A stretch of DNA of 64,000 nt from Zerene cesonia (GCF_012273895.1 NC_052114.1:5314565-5378564); one strand, 5' to 3'; positions 14,593-26,562 are shown, counted from the first letter of the stretch. The notes: generated by a model not told the origin, from the sequence alone. Made by a program: numbers and translations.

Positions 14593-16716
14593 AAACTAAT
14601 TAAAGCGTGGCAAAAAAGTATGACAACATTTATGACTACTGAAATGTAATGAAGATGGCGATATTCTAAGGGTATGCCCGTAGGATACACGTTTAATTAA
14701 AGTAATATTTGAGCAATTCCGTGTCGCTGTGTACACAAAGACAGAGATATCTGGACAATTGGCACTTTTATCTAGGCTACAAATATTTGCAAGTTAAAAT
14801 ACGTACTACTTTAATTACGTAGTGTACCTACATTGTACAACATACATGAGTCACATAATGAATCGTGTGTTTATATCGTTGACCAAATCCAAGCCAGTAC
14901 AAGGTCCATAAATGGACCACCGATGACTGATTATGTTGTCATACCACATACTCCAATTTTGTAAGTATTTAATAATCCTTGCGTCACTTCCTTTAATTGT
15001 ATAATAATAACATTACATAAATCCTTCGGTAAATTATCAGTGATATAGGTTACCGCGTTAAAAGTTCAGATATGTACCAATTCATATTCAAGTACTAGTA
15101 TTGTATCATCTGCAGTTTAATTAAGAAAACAACTTTTTAATTATATGTTAATTATGTAAATGTAATAAAAAATAGACTATCGTGGTAATTAAACAAATTA
15201 TGAGTAGGTGGTTAAAGAAAAAAAAGTATATATATACACGTCATTTTTTATTTGAGAAGCAGTTTTTCAGAACATTAAATTAATCTGATTGGATACTTAC
15301 AAAAAAGAAATAAAACAACAGCAATAATGTATAGTTTATTTTTAACAATTTGATGGATACGTGTCTTAAAGTTAAACTAGTTCCGTCAGCAATGAAGGCC
15401 ATTCTCAAATTTCTGTTAAGGCTTTTAATTATTTTAATTAAAATATTTGCACGTTTCAAGAAAATGTTGGATTAGTATTTTTTACCTGATTTTTATTAGA
15501 GCAAATCGTTATGAAATGACTCACTATTTGATATAATTTGTATGCTGTTAGAGGTCTAGGAAGTTTATTGGGATTCTATTGGTTTCGACCATCATTGCCA
15601 ACGAATAGAATATATTAAATTTTCACCTTCATATGGACCTGCTCGGTTCTTGCTCGTTTACAGCATAACCACTGTTTTTTCCAGAATGTTTTCACACAAA
15701 AGTTATGATAGCTTGTATTAAAAAAATACCACTCTAACAAAGTATCTCCTTAAAGTATTTTATTTAATTATTTTATTGGTAAGGTCAATACTAATTTAGT
15801 GAGTTATTCGTGAGTCTGATTCTTTGTTTAATATGTCGGTGCTCTATTAAAAACATAATTTGTTAAATTGCATGTTCAATATATTTATAAAATGATGTTT
15901 TTAAATAGTGGTACGACAATGATTCATATAGATTTTTCCTAATGACGCCGTAGAAAAAATGCCTGCATAATGTTTCCTCAGTTCTTAGTTACCTGCCCAC
16001 GTATGTCTCCGAGGCTAAACCATCGTGTGTCAACTGCTGATTGTTATTATTGTTATTCTAGTGTGTTTATTCGTCACCTTCAATGTTCATTGTAACTAAC
16101 TAATTGTAATATCGGTAACATCGGTATCGACGTTAAAGCATTAGCAAATATTACGGCCATAGCCGAAGTTAAGAGTTGCCGAGAAAAATTGTCAGGCACA
16201 TGAATTAGCAATTATTTGTTTATCTTCAGTAGATTTGATGCAATTTAAGAATGAACAAGTTCTTTTCTCTTTCGTGAGGTCGTCATGCTTATATTTAAGA
16301 GGATGGTACTTTTTAAATATAATTCTTAATAAGTTTCTAATGTGTATGTATTAATGGAATTAAGAATCTTTCAATGAAAATGCATTACATGTTATCGTCA
16401 TACTAATTTTCGTCTAGCAATCTTACTTTAAAGAGAGTTAGTCATTTTCGGGACAAGACTAAATAGCAAGCTGTGTGTCCTTGGCATCACAAACATACTG
16501 TTGTACTATAGAACTAAAAAATCCAACTCCCACGCCTTTTAAACCATTTATTAATAAGACTAAAGCATTAATCAAATCCAGCAATTTTTATAATTCGTGG
16601 ATACAAATCAAAAATTGAGCAGATTGTACAAAAATATGAAAATCTTTGTCATATGTCACTACGGAATGGAAAGTTTTCTCGTTTATTAATGTTTCAAATT
16701 ATCTTTTTTCAAACAG

Positions 16717-18153
16717 ATGTGCGCCTGCAGTGCGTTGGCTGCCCTTGATGGTTACAGCGCACAGCAAGACCCTGACCAGTTCCACATTCAAACTGATGAA
16801 GATGATGAACGTTACTTCTTGTACCAGACACACAACGGACAATATAGAAAAGAGCGGAGGCTCAAGGATGGATCCGTTGTAGGTTAGTAAAATGTGCAAT
16901 ACCTATTTAAATAAGGAAATGAATTCATATCCAATATCATTATAAGTGAAAGCATGTATCTAAAGGTGAATAACAAATTGAATTGAATTTACAATTGCAC
17001 AAGTTTTTATGAATTTTTATCTAATATACCCTACTTACTTACTACCTTCATAGGGAAGAGTCGGTGCCACTGTCTTCTTAATTATGTACTATATAAATTT
17101 TAAGCTTACATGAATTATAAATCTGTCTATCCAATTATTAAATATATGTGTATCGTTGAAGCAAAAACAGATTCGAACAATCAATAGAAATAAATAGCTA
17201 TACATTGTTTTATCTGGGATTCCAGGTACAACAGGTTGGGTGGGTGCTGATGGATATTTGCGCTTACAAGACTACATAGCAGATGACCAAGGATACCGAA
17301 TATATAAATCTAAAACCGTTTACGTAGGTGACCGATCTATTGGGGTAAGTCTACTAAATTATGTTATACAAAAAGAAACTTAATAACAAGTATGCAAAGT
17401 ATAACGTAAAACTATAAACTTTTGTTCCAGGAGTCATTAAAAATTGCTAAAACGGCACCTACAGATTCGGGTTTCAATATAACACCAGCTCCAGCACCTC
17501 ATCCAAATCGCGGCACGCCACGGTTTAGTACTACAACAAAATCGCCATTATATCCCTCAACGACTTTGAGGCCTCCCCAATCTTACCCAAAAGAAGTCAC
17601 AGCTACCCCCACACCGATTCCATCATCAACACCTACGGTTGAAGTGTCTCCAAATTCCATCGATACATCCACTTCCTATAATTTTAGACCTACAGTGCCC
17701 CCTATCACTTCAGATGAAGCTGCCTCAACGCCTAATCAATTTGACTACGATGTAACAAACACGAACGCGATAGACGGATACTATTCAAGTGATACTACTC
17801 CTTATAAACACGTTGATATTTTCAATCCCAACTCCTATAGACATTCTGATGACTGGATACGCAGGCAGAGACCTGGAGTCCGGCTGGGAGATGGATACAC
17901 GCCACAATTCCCAAGCTATGATGGAATAGCATTGAGAAGAAATGGTTTCCGTTATTATCTTCCTAAACAATACCATGAAGAACAAACACAAAACTCGGAT
18001 GAAAGAATCGGCAGTTTTGGTTATGTCGATCCTTTTGGTATTCGACGCGTTATTTATTATAATGCTGCGCCAGGACAAGGATTTCAAATTCGCAAAAACA
18101 ATAGATACGTTGGTCATGACGCGACTCCTTATGATCCTAGACCAATTGATTGA
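16717..18153 (+). CDS. cuticular protein with two Rebers-Riddiford-like domains (5' exon missing)
   Basis: Three exons are supported: 16717-16882, 17226-17344 and 17431-18153 (stop TGA). Junctions are GTAG|GTTAGT, TTCCAG|GTACA (phase 1) and GGG|GTAAGT, TTCCAG|GAG (phase 0). The first chitin-binding-like domain spans exons 1-2: ERYFLYQTHNGQYRKERR, then GWVGADGYLR and ADDQGYRIYKS. A long Pro/Thr/Ser linker follows. A second, shorter RR-like block lies near the C-terminus (GSFGYVDPFGIRRVIYYN, GFQIRKNNRYVG). The likely role is a structural, chitin-binding protein of the exoskeleton. The first exon seen starts at ATG directly after an acceptor and encodes only the end of a signal peptide (MCACSALA), so a leader exon probably lies upstream. 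A weak candidate reading MKIF is at 16636-16647, but its donor (GTCATA) is poor. Confidence 0.8.
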
Positions 18154-19123
18154 TAATTATGATGAAAGTGATATTTAGTTACCACCTACTATCAGTATTG
18201 TTTAAAATATATCGGTAGAGACAAAACGATTGATCCTCGAACGACCTCTTAGCCATAACGCTTAGGCATTACTTATTGACTAAAATTTATTTATTAACAA
18301 TTACGTGAACACACGTCACAATATGGCACGAATAATTGATGTGCCATTACAACGTCTAATTTAATAAGTATCTCATTATGTTATATTTATATGTATATTA
18401 CATATCAATTACAAATAAAAATATTAGTATGTATAAAAAAAGATATTGGCAAAAATAACACAATTTTATCTTCATTGCTTTAAAATTAAAATAAAAACTA
18501 AAGCGGTGAAGAAGCAATAAGAGGACTACAAATGAATGCAGCCAAAGAGTCCAATTTTTATATAAATTAATAGTTAATTTGCTTTTAATAACATGAATCA
18601 AGGTGCTATGTATAACTTGTTTTAACCTATGTAATCGGTTGTCCTTAATAGTTATTGAGAATAATTTGTCATTGTGTTTTTTTTATGTAGAGGATTATGT
18701 CTTATTTATACAATATTGAATGACGACTTGTTCCAATAACTATATAAATAAAAATATAACATATTTCCTAATCATGTTTTACTTTGTCGATGGCTCTTTT
18801 TGTAAGTGAAGTTGTAATTACATTTAATTATTATAATTCTTAGAACTAATAATAGAATAGTTTTGCACAAATGCCCTGTTTTGCATTCACTAATTACATA
18901 TATGCTTATGAATTAATGATTTCATAATACTTCACACTGATCATAATCTTATACAACTTACCTAATGATCCAACGTAGTTAAAGGAAACAAGTATGTTTT
19001 AATTTAAAATCATTATATGTCACAAGTTAGCCCTAATTAGGTAAATGACGACATGTTGCAATAAAAGTATTTAAGTAATTAATAGTTTGTCTTTCAATAA
19101 AAGAGCTTAAATTCATTTTTATC
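18154..19123. other. intergenic AT-rich spacer
   Basis: Only the 3' flank of the cuticle gene and the 5' flank of the next gene are visible. AATAAA-type signals occur (for example near 18413). I see no coding exon or recognisable repeat. Confidence 0.4.
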
Positions 19124-19149
19124 CATCAGATTGAAGGAGACATCACAAG
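19096..19149 (+). promoter_or_regulatory. core promoter and 5' untranslated exon
   Basis: An AATAAAAGAG TATA-like box near 19096 lies about 30 bp before ATCAGATTG at about 19126, an arthropod initiator-like sequence. The short leader ends at CACAAG|GTATGC (exon end 19149). It would splice to the acceptor TTTTTCAG at 19237, four bases before the start codon at 19242. Confidence 0.5.
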
Positions 19150-19241
19150 GTATGCATTGACAATATTCATTAACATTAGATAAATTTTATTTATTTGTTT
19201 GACTATGTGTGAATTGATGTTTATATTTATTTTTCAGAATA

Positions 19242-20858
19242 ATGAAGTTATACATATTAACTATTAGTTTGTTACTTGTTGTGCCTATTTGGGCAGATGA
19301 AGGTGTAGGCCAATATTATGACGAAGATGTTGATGATGGTGATGATGGTGATGATGGCGATGATGGTGATGATGGTGATGATGAAATATATATTTACAAT
19401 GAACCTCCAATGTTAAGACCGAGTAAAATTTTGATGGATGAGATATATGATCCCAACTATCAAGTGAACCCAGAAGCTACGCTTACGTTTAATTATAAAC
19501 AAACAAGGGATGGAGAAAGCCCACATCAATTAGAGGCAAGAAAAGAAAGCGTTCAACATTACTTTCGTGTAAGAAAACCTGTACCGAAACGGACTATCTT
19601 TCATATCAGAAAAAACAAATTTGATGAAAACAAAAGTCTAGAGACACTTGCTAAAGATGCTCTCATACTTACCGAATTAGGAAAATTCGAAAATTTGAGT
19701 GAACAAGATCTTACTCCTGTATCAATACAAACAGCTCAAACCGAAAGAAGAAATAATAATGACGATTCTAATTTGCCACTAAGTTTCACTGAAACATCGG
19801 CGTTAATACCGAAATTGATTACAAAAGGAGATCAGTTACCTCCTATGCGTCTTCGAAAATTTGGTAGTTTTCCCGAATTGATTGCATCAAATGCTGCTTC
19901 TTCACAAACTCCTCAACCCTTACCCGAAGAAACCACAGCTTTCCAAACCACTGTTCAAGAAGTCAAACATCAAGATAATCAACAAACTTCAGAAAAATAT
20001 ACAACAACTCCGGCAACAACCGCCATGACAACTACAAATAAAAAAATAAGCTTAACAAATGACAACAGCCATCGTGAACCGACAGGTAAAAATGATGGTG
20101 AAACTAAACATTTACAGAAAGTCGAATATAACACTAATAAGAATAATGATCAAATACTAAGTACTTCGACATCGCTTCCTGTTTCAAAGAATATACCCCA
20201 ACAAAAGCGTATGCGACATATAATTCGAAGATTTAAAAAAATCAAAAGTGCTCCACAGGACACAGTTACTGAAAATATTTCAAATAATTTACCACAAAAT
20301 ACTGAAAAATATGTGATACCAAGAGAAGAAAACACTCCGATTGTATCTGATGATCCAAAAACCAAAGAAAAAATCCTGCCACCAACGACAGAAGCTATTT
20401 TAACTTCTATTGCAACAAGTACTTCCGCGCCAAATGTTAAGACAATTAGGAATTTCCGTAGACATTGGTTACATTCGAGATCAACTACAAGTAAACCAGA
20501 AACGACGAGGTTTATGCCGACATACGCCACAACAACCAATATACCAGACGTATCAGATACGGTAACTAAACCACATTCACGGCGTATGCGTTTCCGTAAT
20601 AAAAATAGGAAAACTAATAGAACAATTAGGCGCCAGCATGTAGAGCCTGAGAATTTACCCGCATCCTCTTCGCAAGCAATGCCTTCATCGACGGCTGTTC
20701 CAAGTACCACGCCCAGCAATGATTATGGCAACAGCGATCGAATTCCTATCAGTACGGAAATCACAACGCAAGAGAAACCAAAAGGTAAATTTAGCAAAAA
20801 TAATCCTCCACCACCATTGCCTACCTTATCACCGTGGTATGATGGATACGGAAAGTAA
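19242..20858 (+). CDS. secreted low-complexity protein, Asp-repeat N-terminus, Thr/Arg-rich
   Basis: One coding exon of 538 residues. The start follows an acceptor at 19237 and opens a clear signal peptide (MKLYILTISLLLVVPIWA, cut before DEG). Residues about 30-47 are an Asp-Asp-Gly run encoded by a GATGATGGT microsatellite. A moderately conserved-looking segment follows (about residues 55-120, with KESVQHYFRVRKPVPKR). After it comes a long Thr/Ser/Pro-rich tail with three Arg-rich patches (KRMRHIIRRFKK, TIRNFRRHW, SRRMRFRNKNRK) and a Pro-rich end (PPPPLPTLSPWYDGYGK). I do not recognise a family. Its position between two cuticle protein genes, its signal peptide and its disorder suggest an extracellular matrix or cuticle-associated role; this is inference. 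The frame on the opposite strand at 20150-20719 is a shadow. Confidence 0.8.
   Translation: MKLYILTISLLLVVPIWADEGVGQYYDEDVDDGDDGDDGDDGDDGDDEIYIYNEPPMLRPSKILMDEIYDPNYQVNPEATLTFNYKQTRDGESPHQLEARKESVQHYFRVRKPVPKRTIFHIRKNKFDENKSLETLAKDALILTELGKFENLSEQDLTPVSIQTAQTERRNNNDDSNLPLSFTETSALIPKLITKGDQLPPMRLRKFGSFPELIASNAASSQTPQPLPEETTAFQTTVQEVKHQDNQQTSEKYTTTPATTAMTTTNKKISLTNDNSHREPTGKNDGETKHLQKVEYNTNKNNDQILSTSTSLPVSKNIPQQKRMRHIIRRFKKIKSAPQDTVTENISNNLPQNTEKYVIPREENTPIVSDDPKTKEKILPPTTEAILTSIATSTSAPNVKTIRNFRRHWLHSRSTTSKPETTRFMPTYATTTNIPDVSDTVTKPHSRRMRFRNKNRKTNRTIRRQHVEPENLPASSSQAMPSSTAVPSTTPSNDYGNSDRIPISTEITTQEKPKGKFSKNNPPPPLPTLSPWYDGYGK
19333..19383 (+). repeat. coding GATGATGGT microsatellite
   Basis: Tandem copies of a GATGATGGT nonamer, with one GGC variant, encode the Asp-Asp-Gly repeat of the secreted protein. 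Copy number is likely to vary between individuals. Confidence 0.8.
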
Positions 20859-20898
20859 ATTTTCATATCTTCCATATTGCCTATATTATTTATATATT

Positions 20899-21898
20899 NN
20901 NNNNNNNNNNNNNNNNNNNNNNNNNNNNNNNNNNNNNNNNNNNNNNNNNNNNNNNNNNNNNNNNNNNNNNNNNNNNNNNNNNNNNNNNNNNNNNNNNNNN
21001 NNNNNNNNNNNNNNNNNNNNNNNNNNNNNNNNNNNNNNNNNNNNNNNNNNNNNNNNNNNNNNNNNNNNNNNNNNNNNNNNNNNNNNNNNNNNNNNNNNNN
21101 NNNNNNNNNNNNNNNNNNNNNNNNNNNNNNNNNNNNNNNNNNNNNNNNNNNNNNNNNNNNNNNNNNNNNNNNNNNNNNNNNNNNNNNNNNNNNNNNNNNN
21201 NNNNNNNNNNNNNNNNNNNNNNNNNNNNNNNNNNNNNNNNNNNNNNNNNNNNNNNNNNNNNNNNNNNNNNNNNNNNNNNNNNNNNNNNNNNNNNNNNNNN
21301 NNNNNNNNNNNNNNNNNNNNNNNNNNNNNNNNNNNNNNNNNNNNNNNNNNNNNNNNNNNNNNNNNNNNNNNNNNNNNNNNNNNNNNNNNNNNNNNNNNNN
21401 NNNNNNNNNNNNNNNNNNNNNNNNNNNNNNNNNNNNNNNNNNNNNNNNNNNNNNNNNNNNNNNNNNNNNNNNNNNNNNNNNNNNNNNNNNNNNNNNNNNN
21501 NNNNNNNNNNNNNNNNNNNNNNNNNNNNNNNNNNNNNNNNNNNNNNNNNNNNNNNNNNNNNNNNNNNNNNNNNNNNNNNNNNNNNNNNNNNNNNNNNNNN
21601 NNNNNNNNNNNNNNNNNNNNNNNNNNNNNNNNNNNNNNNNNNNNNNNNNNNNNNNNNNNNNNNNNNNNNNNNNNNNNNNNNNNNNNNNNNNNNNNNNNNN
21701 NNNNNNNNNNNNNNNNNNNNNNNNNNNNNNNNNNNNNNNNNNNNNNNNNNNNNNNNNNNNNNNNNNNNNNNNNNNNNNNNNNNNNNNNNNNNNNNNNNNN
21801 NNNNNNNNNNNNNNNNNNNNNNNNNNNNNNNNNNNNNNNNNNNNNNNNNNNNNNNNNNNNNNNNNNNNNNNNNNNNNNNNNNNNNNNNNNNNNNNNNN
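20899..21898. other. assembly gap (1000 N)
   Basis: Exactly 1000 N, the same as the other three gaps, so the length is a placeholder. The right edge sits inside a transposon end (21907-21976), which suggests that a repeat broke the assembly. Confidence 0.95.
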
Positions 21899-21906
21899 AA
21901 AAATGG

Positions 21907-21976
21907 CAGATTCGAAATTCAAATGTAATATTTTTTTATAATTAAGTGTAACAGTATTTATGGCCAGACTAAGTAT
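21907..21976 (+). mobile_element. terminal segment of a TIR transposon (right end)
   Basis: These 70 bases, directly after the N gap, are the exact reverse complement of 27456-27525, which directly precedes the second gap. The outer end reads TTTATGGCCAGACTAAGTAT. A diverged inverted form of the same end appears at 28607-28635. I infer a Tc1/mariner-type element with TA-flanked inverted termini; the superfamily is uncertain. Confidence 0.6.
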
Positions 21977-22314
21977 GTATTAGTAAGGGTTATATAAGTT
22001 TTTGTTAAAAAATGAAGCGTTCAGCCTTATTATCAGAATACTTTTGTAGGAAAAAATCAAACGTTATGAAAATTTTCGTAAAGTAATTAATATAGTATGC
22101 AATTTTGTAATTACTCCGATGGCATCTCATTAACTTTTAATTTATAATAAAATTGTTTATAACTAGTTTTCAAATATTTTACATTCTCTTATTAGTTAAT
22201 GAACTGTGGATACAATATAAAATGTGACAAATTTGTTGTAAGCATCATTCTGGAAAAGAACATTTAATACTATACACCTTAGTGAAATAGAAATCATCAT
22301 CAATCATCCTCATC
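21977..22314 (+). promoter_or_regulatory. promoter and 5' UTR of RR cuticle gene
   Basis: A TATAAA box lies at 22216-22221. Initiation would be expected about 30 bp later, near CATCATTC at 22243-22250, which leaves a leader of about 70 nt before the ATG at 22315. The rest is AT-rich flank. Confidence 0.5.
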
Positions 22315-23000
22315 ATGCAGTTGGTAAGATTTTACAAAATATTTACTTAAAAGATTCGCCATGATTTTAATGAAATTTGTTATATTATGTATACTGAAAA
22401 AAATATTGTAACATATGTAACATATTGTAACAGCAGCTAACACCAGCAGATTTTTTAAGCATGTTTACATTTCTATATTTTCCCTTTTTACAAATGGATT
22501 AATGACATGTTAACAGTCGCATTATGTTCTATTGCATTAATTTGTGAGAACATGGCGAGAAGTGATATCTTAGAATACGATTAATCAGATCAATAGAATT
22601 TATAGTAATTCGCCTTCTGTTAGCCTTGTATTAACTTATATCCAATTAATTTCAGCTTGTTGTATTATGCGCTATGGTAGCCGCTGTGGCTTGCGCACCA
22701 ACTGCCCTTGAGGAGCTGGCGGTAATTCGTGCTAAGCCTGCCCTGGATTTCGAGGAGGTTCGAGATGAGTTCGGGCAGTATGCACTGCGGTACGTGACAG
22801 CAGAGGGTATTGTCGTTTCGGAACGCGGTCGCCTCGTGCCCACTGCAAGGGAGGGTGACTATGTTCTCATCGTCGACGGTGAAGTCTCCTACATCGGTGA
22901 TGATGGCCAGCTCTATGTCACAAAGTTCACTGCCGGGCTTGATGGAACTCATGTTGAAGGCAATCATCTTCCCGTTGCTCCCGAAGTTGTGGTAGCATAA
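22315..23000 (+). CDS. RR-type larval cuticle protein
   Basis: Two exons, 22315-22323 (MQL, donor TTG|GTAAGA) and 22656-23000 (acceptor TTTCAG|CTT, stop TAA), give 117 residues. The signal peptide is MQLLVVLCAMVAAVACA, cut before PTA. The mature protein is one short Rebers-Riddiford-like chitin-binding domain: DEFGQYALRYVTAEG, SERGRLVP, GEVSYIGDDGQLYVTKF, then GTHVEGNHLPVAP. The tail corresponds to the GxxxGDHLP end of RR-1 domains, but the usual YxADExG block is replaced by FTAGLDGTH. The tiny first exon and phase-0 intron within the signal peptide are typical of insect RR genes. Two close paralogs lie on the minus strand (40630-41527 and 42800-43289). AATAAA follows at 23042-23047. Antisense and other-frame ORFs here are shadows. 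Confidence 0.9.
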
Positions 23001-23850
23001 GTACCAGTGCCTCAGTGAATAGATAGACCAATTTGACAGTTAATAAAATTATAATCGCTTTTCAACCTGACAACAACATGTTTTATTTCAAAATTGCTTA
23101 TTATTTAATATACATGCACTTTGAAAGTAAACTAGTCTAGACTTATATAAGTACTAACATAGAAGAAAGTAGGATTAGTAATAACTCAAGAATAACAAAA
23201 CGGTTTTTAATAACTTTTTGGTTAGTTGGATTTGTCGCCGCGTGTATTAGTACAATAACTGTTTAAATAAAAAAAAAACTTACAAATACGTCTAATTAGG
23301 CGGAGCCGTGGCAAGCATCTTGTATTATAAAAAGAAAAGTTTTCTACGATTAAACTCAAGACTGTTCCATTAGTATAAAAAAATGGCATGTATCGACTTT
23401 GTTTTAAACTCTACACAAAAAAAATCTCTCATCGAAATCGAAATCTCTTTGAATATCAGATATGATTTAAATATACACTAGTCGTAGATATTTTGTGGGT
23501 ATTTATTTTTATGTGAGACCGGGCAACTAAGCTGATAGTTTCCTTGATGATAAGCAATCACAACCGCGTATGAATGTGCTGCCTGCTTTAAGGAGTAAGG
23601 GTTTGGAAAGGATTGACGACAGGAAAGAAGGAATGGACTGGGAAAGATGAGGAAAACGAAAATAGCCTGCCATTGGCTCCCCTTGCATGAAGTATTTAAA
23701 ATGTAAATTTATTTGCTCTACAAAAATATTGAGATTTTTGAATGTTTATAAGAAAAACAATAACATAAAGCAATTAAAGTGCGTAGATGAAAATGAGTTA
23801 ATAATTACTTAAAAATGATATTCATAATTACATAAGCAATATTTAATCAC
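23001..23850. other. intergenic, with a non-LTR retrotransposon fragment
   Basis: The polyadenylation signal AATAAA of the upstream gene is at 23042-23047. The remainder is AT-rich except for the retrotransposon relic at 23522-23695. No coding exon is seen. Confidence 0.5.
23522..23695 (-). mobile_element. 3' fragment of non-LTR element (family as at 35566)
   Basis: The blocks 'ctttaaggagtaagg', 'ggattgacgac', 'ggaaagaaggaatggactgg' and 'gatgaggaaaa' match, in the same order, the longer copy at 35566-35852. This copy is more diverged and truncated. Confidence 0.6.
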
Positions 23851-23913
23851 TATATAAAACCCTAACGATTAGCCAGCGCCCAGTATGGAGTTTCATCATC
23901 ATAAGACAACACA
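23851..23913 (+). promoter_or_regulatory. TATA box, initiator and short leader
   Basis: TATATAAAAC starts at 23851, and CCCAGTATG, with a CAGT initiator at about 23880, lies about 30 bp downstream. This is a canonical arthropod spacing. The leader to the ATG at 23914 is about 33 nt. Confidence 0.65.
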
Positions 23914-26562
23914 ATGGCACAATACACAATCGTAAGTAGGAAAAGTACATTAGATTTAATATTATTTTACTTTGAAATTGTAAGGCCTCTCATTATTATC
24001 GCCTTATTTATTTTATATTTTTTTAGTGACCGTGACTGACGCAGAACATTAATATAATTTGTGTAATAGTCTCTATAATTCTCTATAAAATATTGACTAC
24101 TGGAAGAAATCGCTATATAGCAATAAGACCGCCAATTATTTTGTTAGTAATTATATTAGGTTTTATTTTAGTTTTGTTTTAGAGCAATAAAGAATACATA
24201 AATAAATATTAATACATACATATTTATTTTTTTAATAAAATAGCTTTTTAAAATGTATAAATAATTAAACGTAGAAGTTAACTAAATAAATTCAAAAGGT
24301 TTTCAAATGCTTAACACATTTTTTGCTAAAATTAAATTAAAAAGAATAATATGTATTACGACACGTTTTATACGTTAACTGTGCAAATTTATAACGTACT
24401 ATATATTATCTACATATAACATAATATATTCGAAGTATGTACTCGATAGTAGTTCTTAAGTTAAATCGTAACAAACATAAAATACATCATAGTTTATAAT
24501 AATAAAATAGTGGAGGTGTGTCTACATAATAAATTCACTCACTACATCTTATAATACTGGGGTATAATCGAACACACAAACAAATTATAGTTAATCCGCT
24601 TTCACAAAGTAAAACGTAAAGTTGAAGTTGGTGTTTCATATTAAATATTTAACTTGTAAGTGGTTTGATTTTTGTTAAGAATAATTTATTTTATGCTTTC
24701 CGATCATGGAAACTCATACAAAAAATTATCATTTCATAAACAATGAAGCTTACACAATAAAAAATTTTGCGATTAACGAAAGATCTACATTAATAATTCA
24801 AATTTAATATTATCTTTTTCCACAGAAAACGTATATTCTTGCTGTATTGTCTATACTAGTAGCTGTAACAGCAATTCCAGCTAATCCAGACTTTTTACTC
24901 AGTAAAGGCAAAACATCTACTAATGATATACCCAAACCGAATTCAGGAAGTAATGAAAAAATTTCAGACGGTAAAAAAAACTCTATTCCCATAGATCTTG
25001 ATGAACCATTGATAGATCCGTCAATTCTTGCGAAAGCATTTGAAGAGGCAGAAGCAGATAATTTAGTATCTTATGATGAAGGTAATTTGCTTTTGAAACA
25101 AAAAGCTTCAGATCAGAACAAAGAAGCAGATAAATCACAGAAGCAACAAAGTGTTATAAATAAGCAACCAAAAGAGGAGGATTCCAATGATTTAACAAGT
25201 CCTGAATTGCTGGAGGATGACAGTAGATCAGAACAATCTGATATCTTCGGTAGTAAAGACCCAGGATCAGACAATGATTTATCGGACTCAGAAAATAAAC
25301 CTGCAGTTATAGAATTTATAAAGATAACCGAACAGGACATACCCGATGATTCCAAGGTCTCGGAAAATAATTCAAATGATCGGAATTCTCAAGAAATTAA
25401 GGATGTCCAACCACAAGGCCGTGTGGCTGATGACGAGAGCCCGAAAGAGGAAAGCTCTAATCTATCATCGGAGGATGAGAATAGTCCTGAGTTTTTCGAT
25501 TTCCTTACAAATAATGGTGATGTATTAAATCAAGAGATACCTAACAAAAAAAGTAGTGAGGAAAAAATTGATAACGAGAAAGGTGTTATTTCACAAGAAC
25601 AGCTGTTACCTTTCATTGATAATTCAATATTTGAACATATCAATGATAACGAAAACCAAACCCCAACGGAGCGAGTCACTGAGAACGAACATTCGGAATA
25701 CCAAACTTCTTCTCCGCAATCGAATGAACAAAATTCTGATGATATTGCAAAACCTGACAGAGATGAACATCTTATTAATTCTGATTCACCTGTCTCAATA
25801 TCAAATATTGATAATATATTTACTAATTTAGAACCCACCAAATCAGAAAGCGAAGAAGACGGAGATCATAAAGTAAATATACCTGAAGCTCCTCAGCTAC
25901 CTCCATTAGACCCTTCAATATTCGAATATATAAAAGAAGATTCCAAAGAACCTGAACTTAGCAAACCCAACGAAATAGTACCAACATCTTCCACGCATTA
26001 TGAGGACAAAGACCCTATGTATCTTATAGAACCAGAAAAAAATCAACAAATATTTAACTCTGATTCTCTTGCTCCCATTGATAATAGTGATAAAATTTCA
26101 AGCAATGTTTCACCCCCAAAATCAAAAAGTAGTGAAGAAAAAGATGAGGACCAAAAGGTGGTTATTCCTGCAGCACCAGAACTTCCTCCAATTGATCCCG
26201 AGGTACTTGAATACATAAAAGAAGAAGGTGCACCTCAAGTGCAAGATAACGATGAACAGAAATTGCCAGTAGAGAATTCTGAAGAACTAGAATATCCCGT
26301 CAGAGAACCAAATTACGAGTATCATTATCCACAAATAGTTAATAAACCCATTGAGATTATTCCAGAACTCAATGGAGAAGACGAAAATCCCATATATTTC
26401 AACAAACCTAAGCCGTCATTTTTCTCAAACTTGTTTTCTTATTTGCCGTCTTTTCCTTTCTCTCTATCATATTTACCATCCTTTAATTGGCCATTCAAAC
26501 GTTCATCTTTTATAAATTCACCCAGAGAAAGGTATCCAGAGTACTATAGAATAATAGAATAA
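23914..26562 (+). CDS. secreted acidic repeat protein with IPEAP motifs
   Basis: Two exons, 23914-23931 (MAQYTI, donor ATC|GTAAGT) and 24826-26562 (acceptor CCACAG|AAA, stop TAA), join in phase 0 to give 584 residues. The signal peptide is formed across the junction (KTYILAVLSILVAVTA, cut near IPA). The mature protein is highly acidic, rich in Glu, Asp, Ser and Asn, and probably disordered. Two imperfect tandem units about 93 residues apart start at 25777 and 26056. Each runs NSDS..., a Ser/Glu-rich stretch, [KV]xIPxAPxLPPxDP and [IL][FL]EYIKE. Shorter relics of the DPSI/DNSIFE motif occur earlier. The C-terminus switches to aromatic and basic residues (FFSNLFSYLPSF, NWPFKRSSF). No known domain is recognised. 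The intron is long (894 bp) and AT-rich. AATAAA is at 26591-26596. A cuticle or matrix role is inferred from context only. Confidence 0.85.

Larger units (their letters stand above)
3158..16635. other. long gene-poor region
   Basis: About 13.5 kb without a gene I can support. Only short open frames occur (for example 4622-4897 minus and 8977-9174 plus), and they lack splice or family support. Recognisable content is repeat relics: a degenerate fragment near 4205-4390, a Helitron/SINE-like relic at 10507-10727 and a non-LTR retrotransposon tail at 14521-14592. GC-richer islands at about 12330-12530 and 13535-13740 stand out but I cannot assign them. The region may contain distal promoter or 5' exon sequence for the cuticle gene that follows. 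Confidence 0.4.

Noticed and set aside
15391..15460. Possible leader exon (MKAILKFLLRLLIILIKIFA) for the 16717 cuticle gene
   Set aside because: The available donor after it gives the wrong phase for the next exon.
20150..20719. 189-codon antisense frame
   Set aside because: It is the shadow of the Thr-rich coding exon on the plus strand, which has a signal peptide and promoter.
20719..21945. Long frames running through N runs here and at 27510-28547 and 32590-33753
   Set aside because: The N runs are placeholders with no stop codons, so the frames are artefacts.
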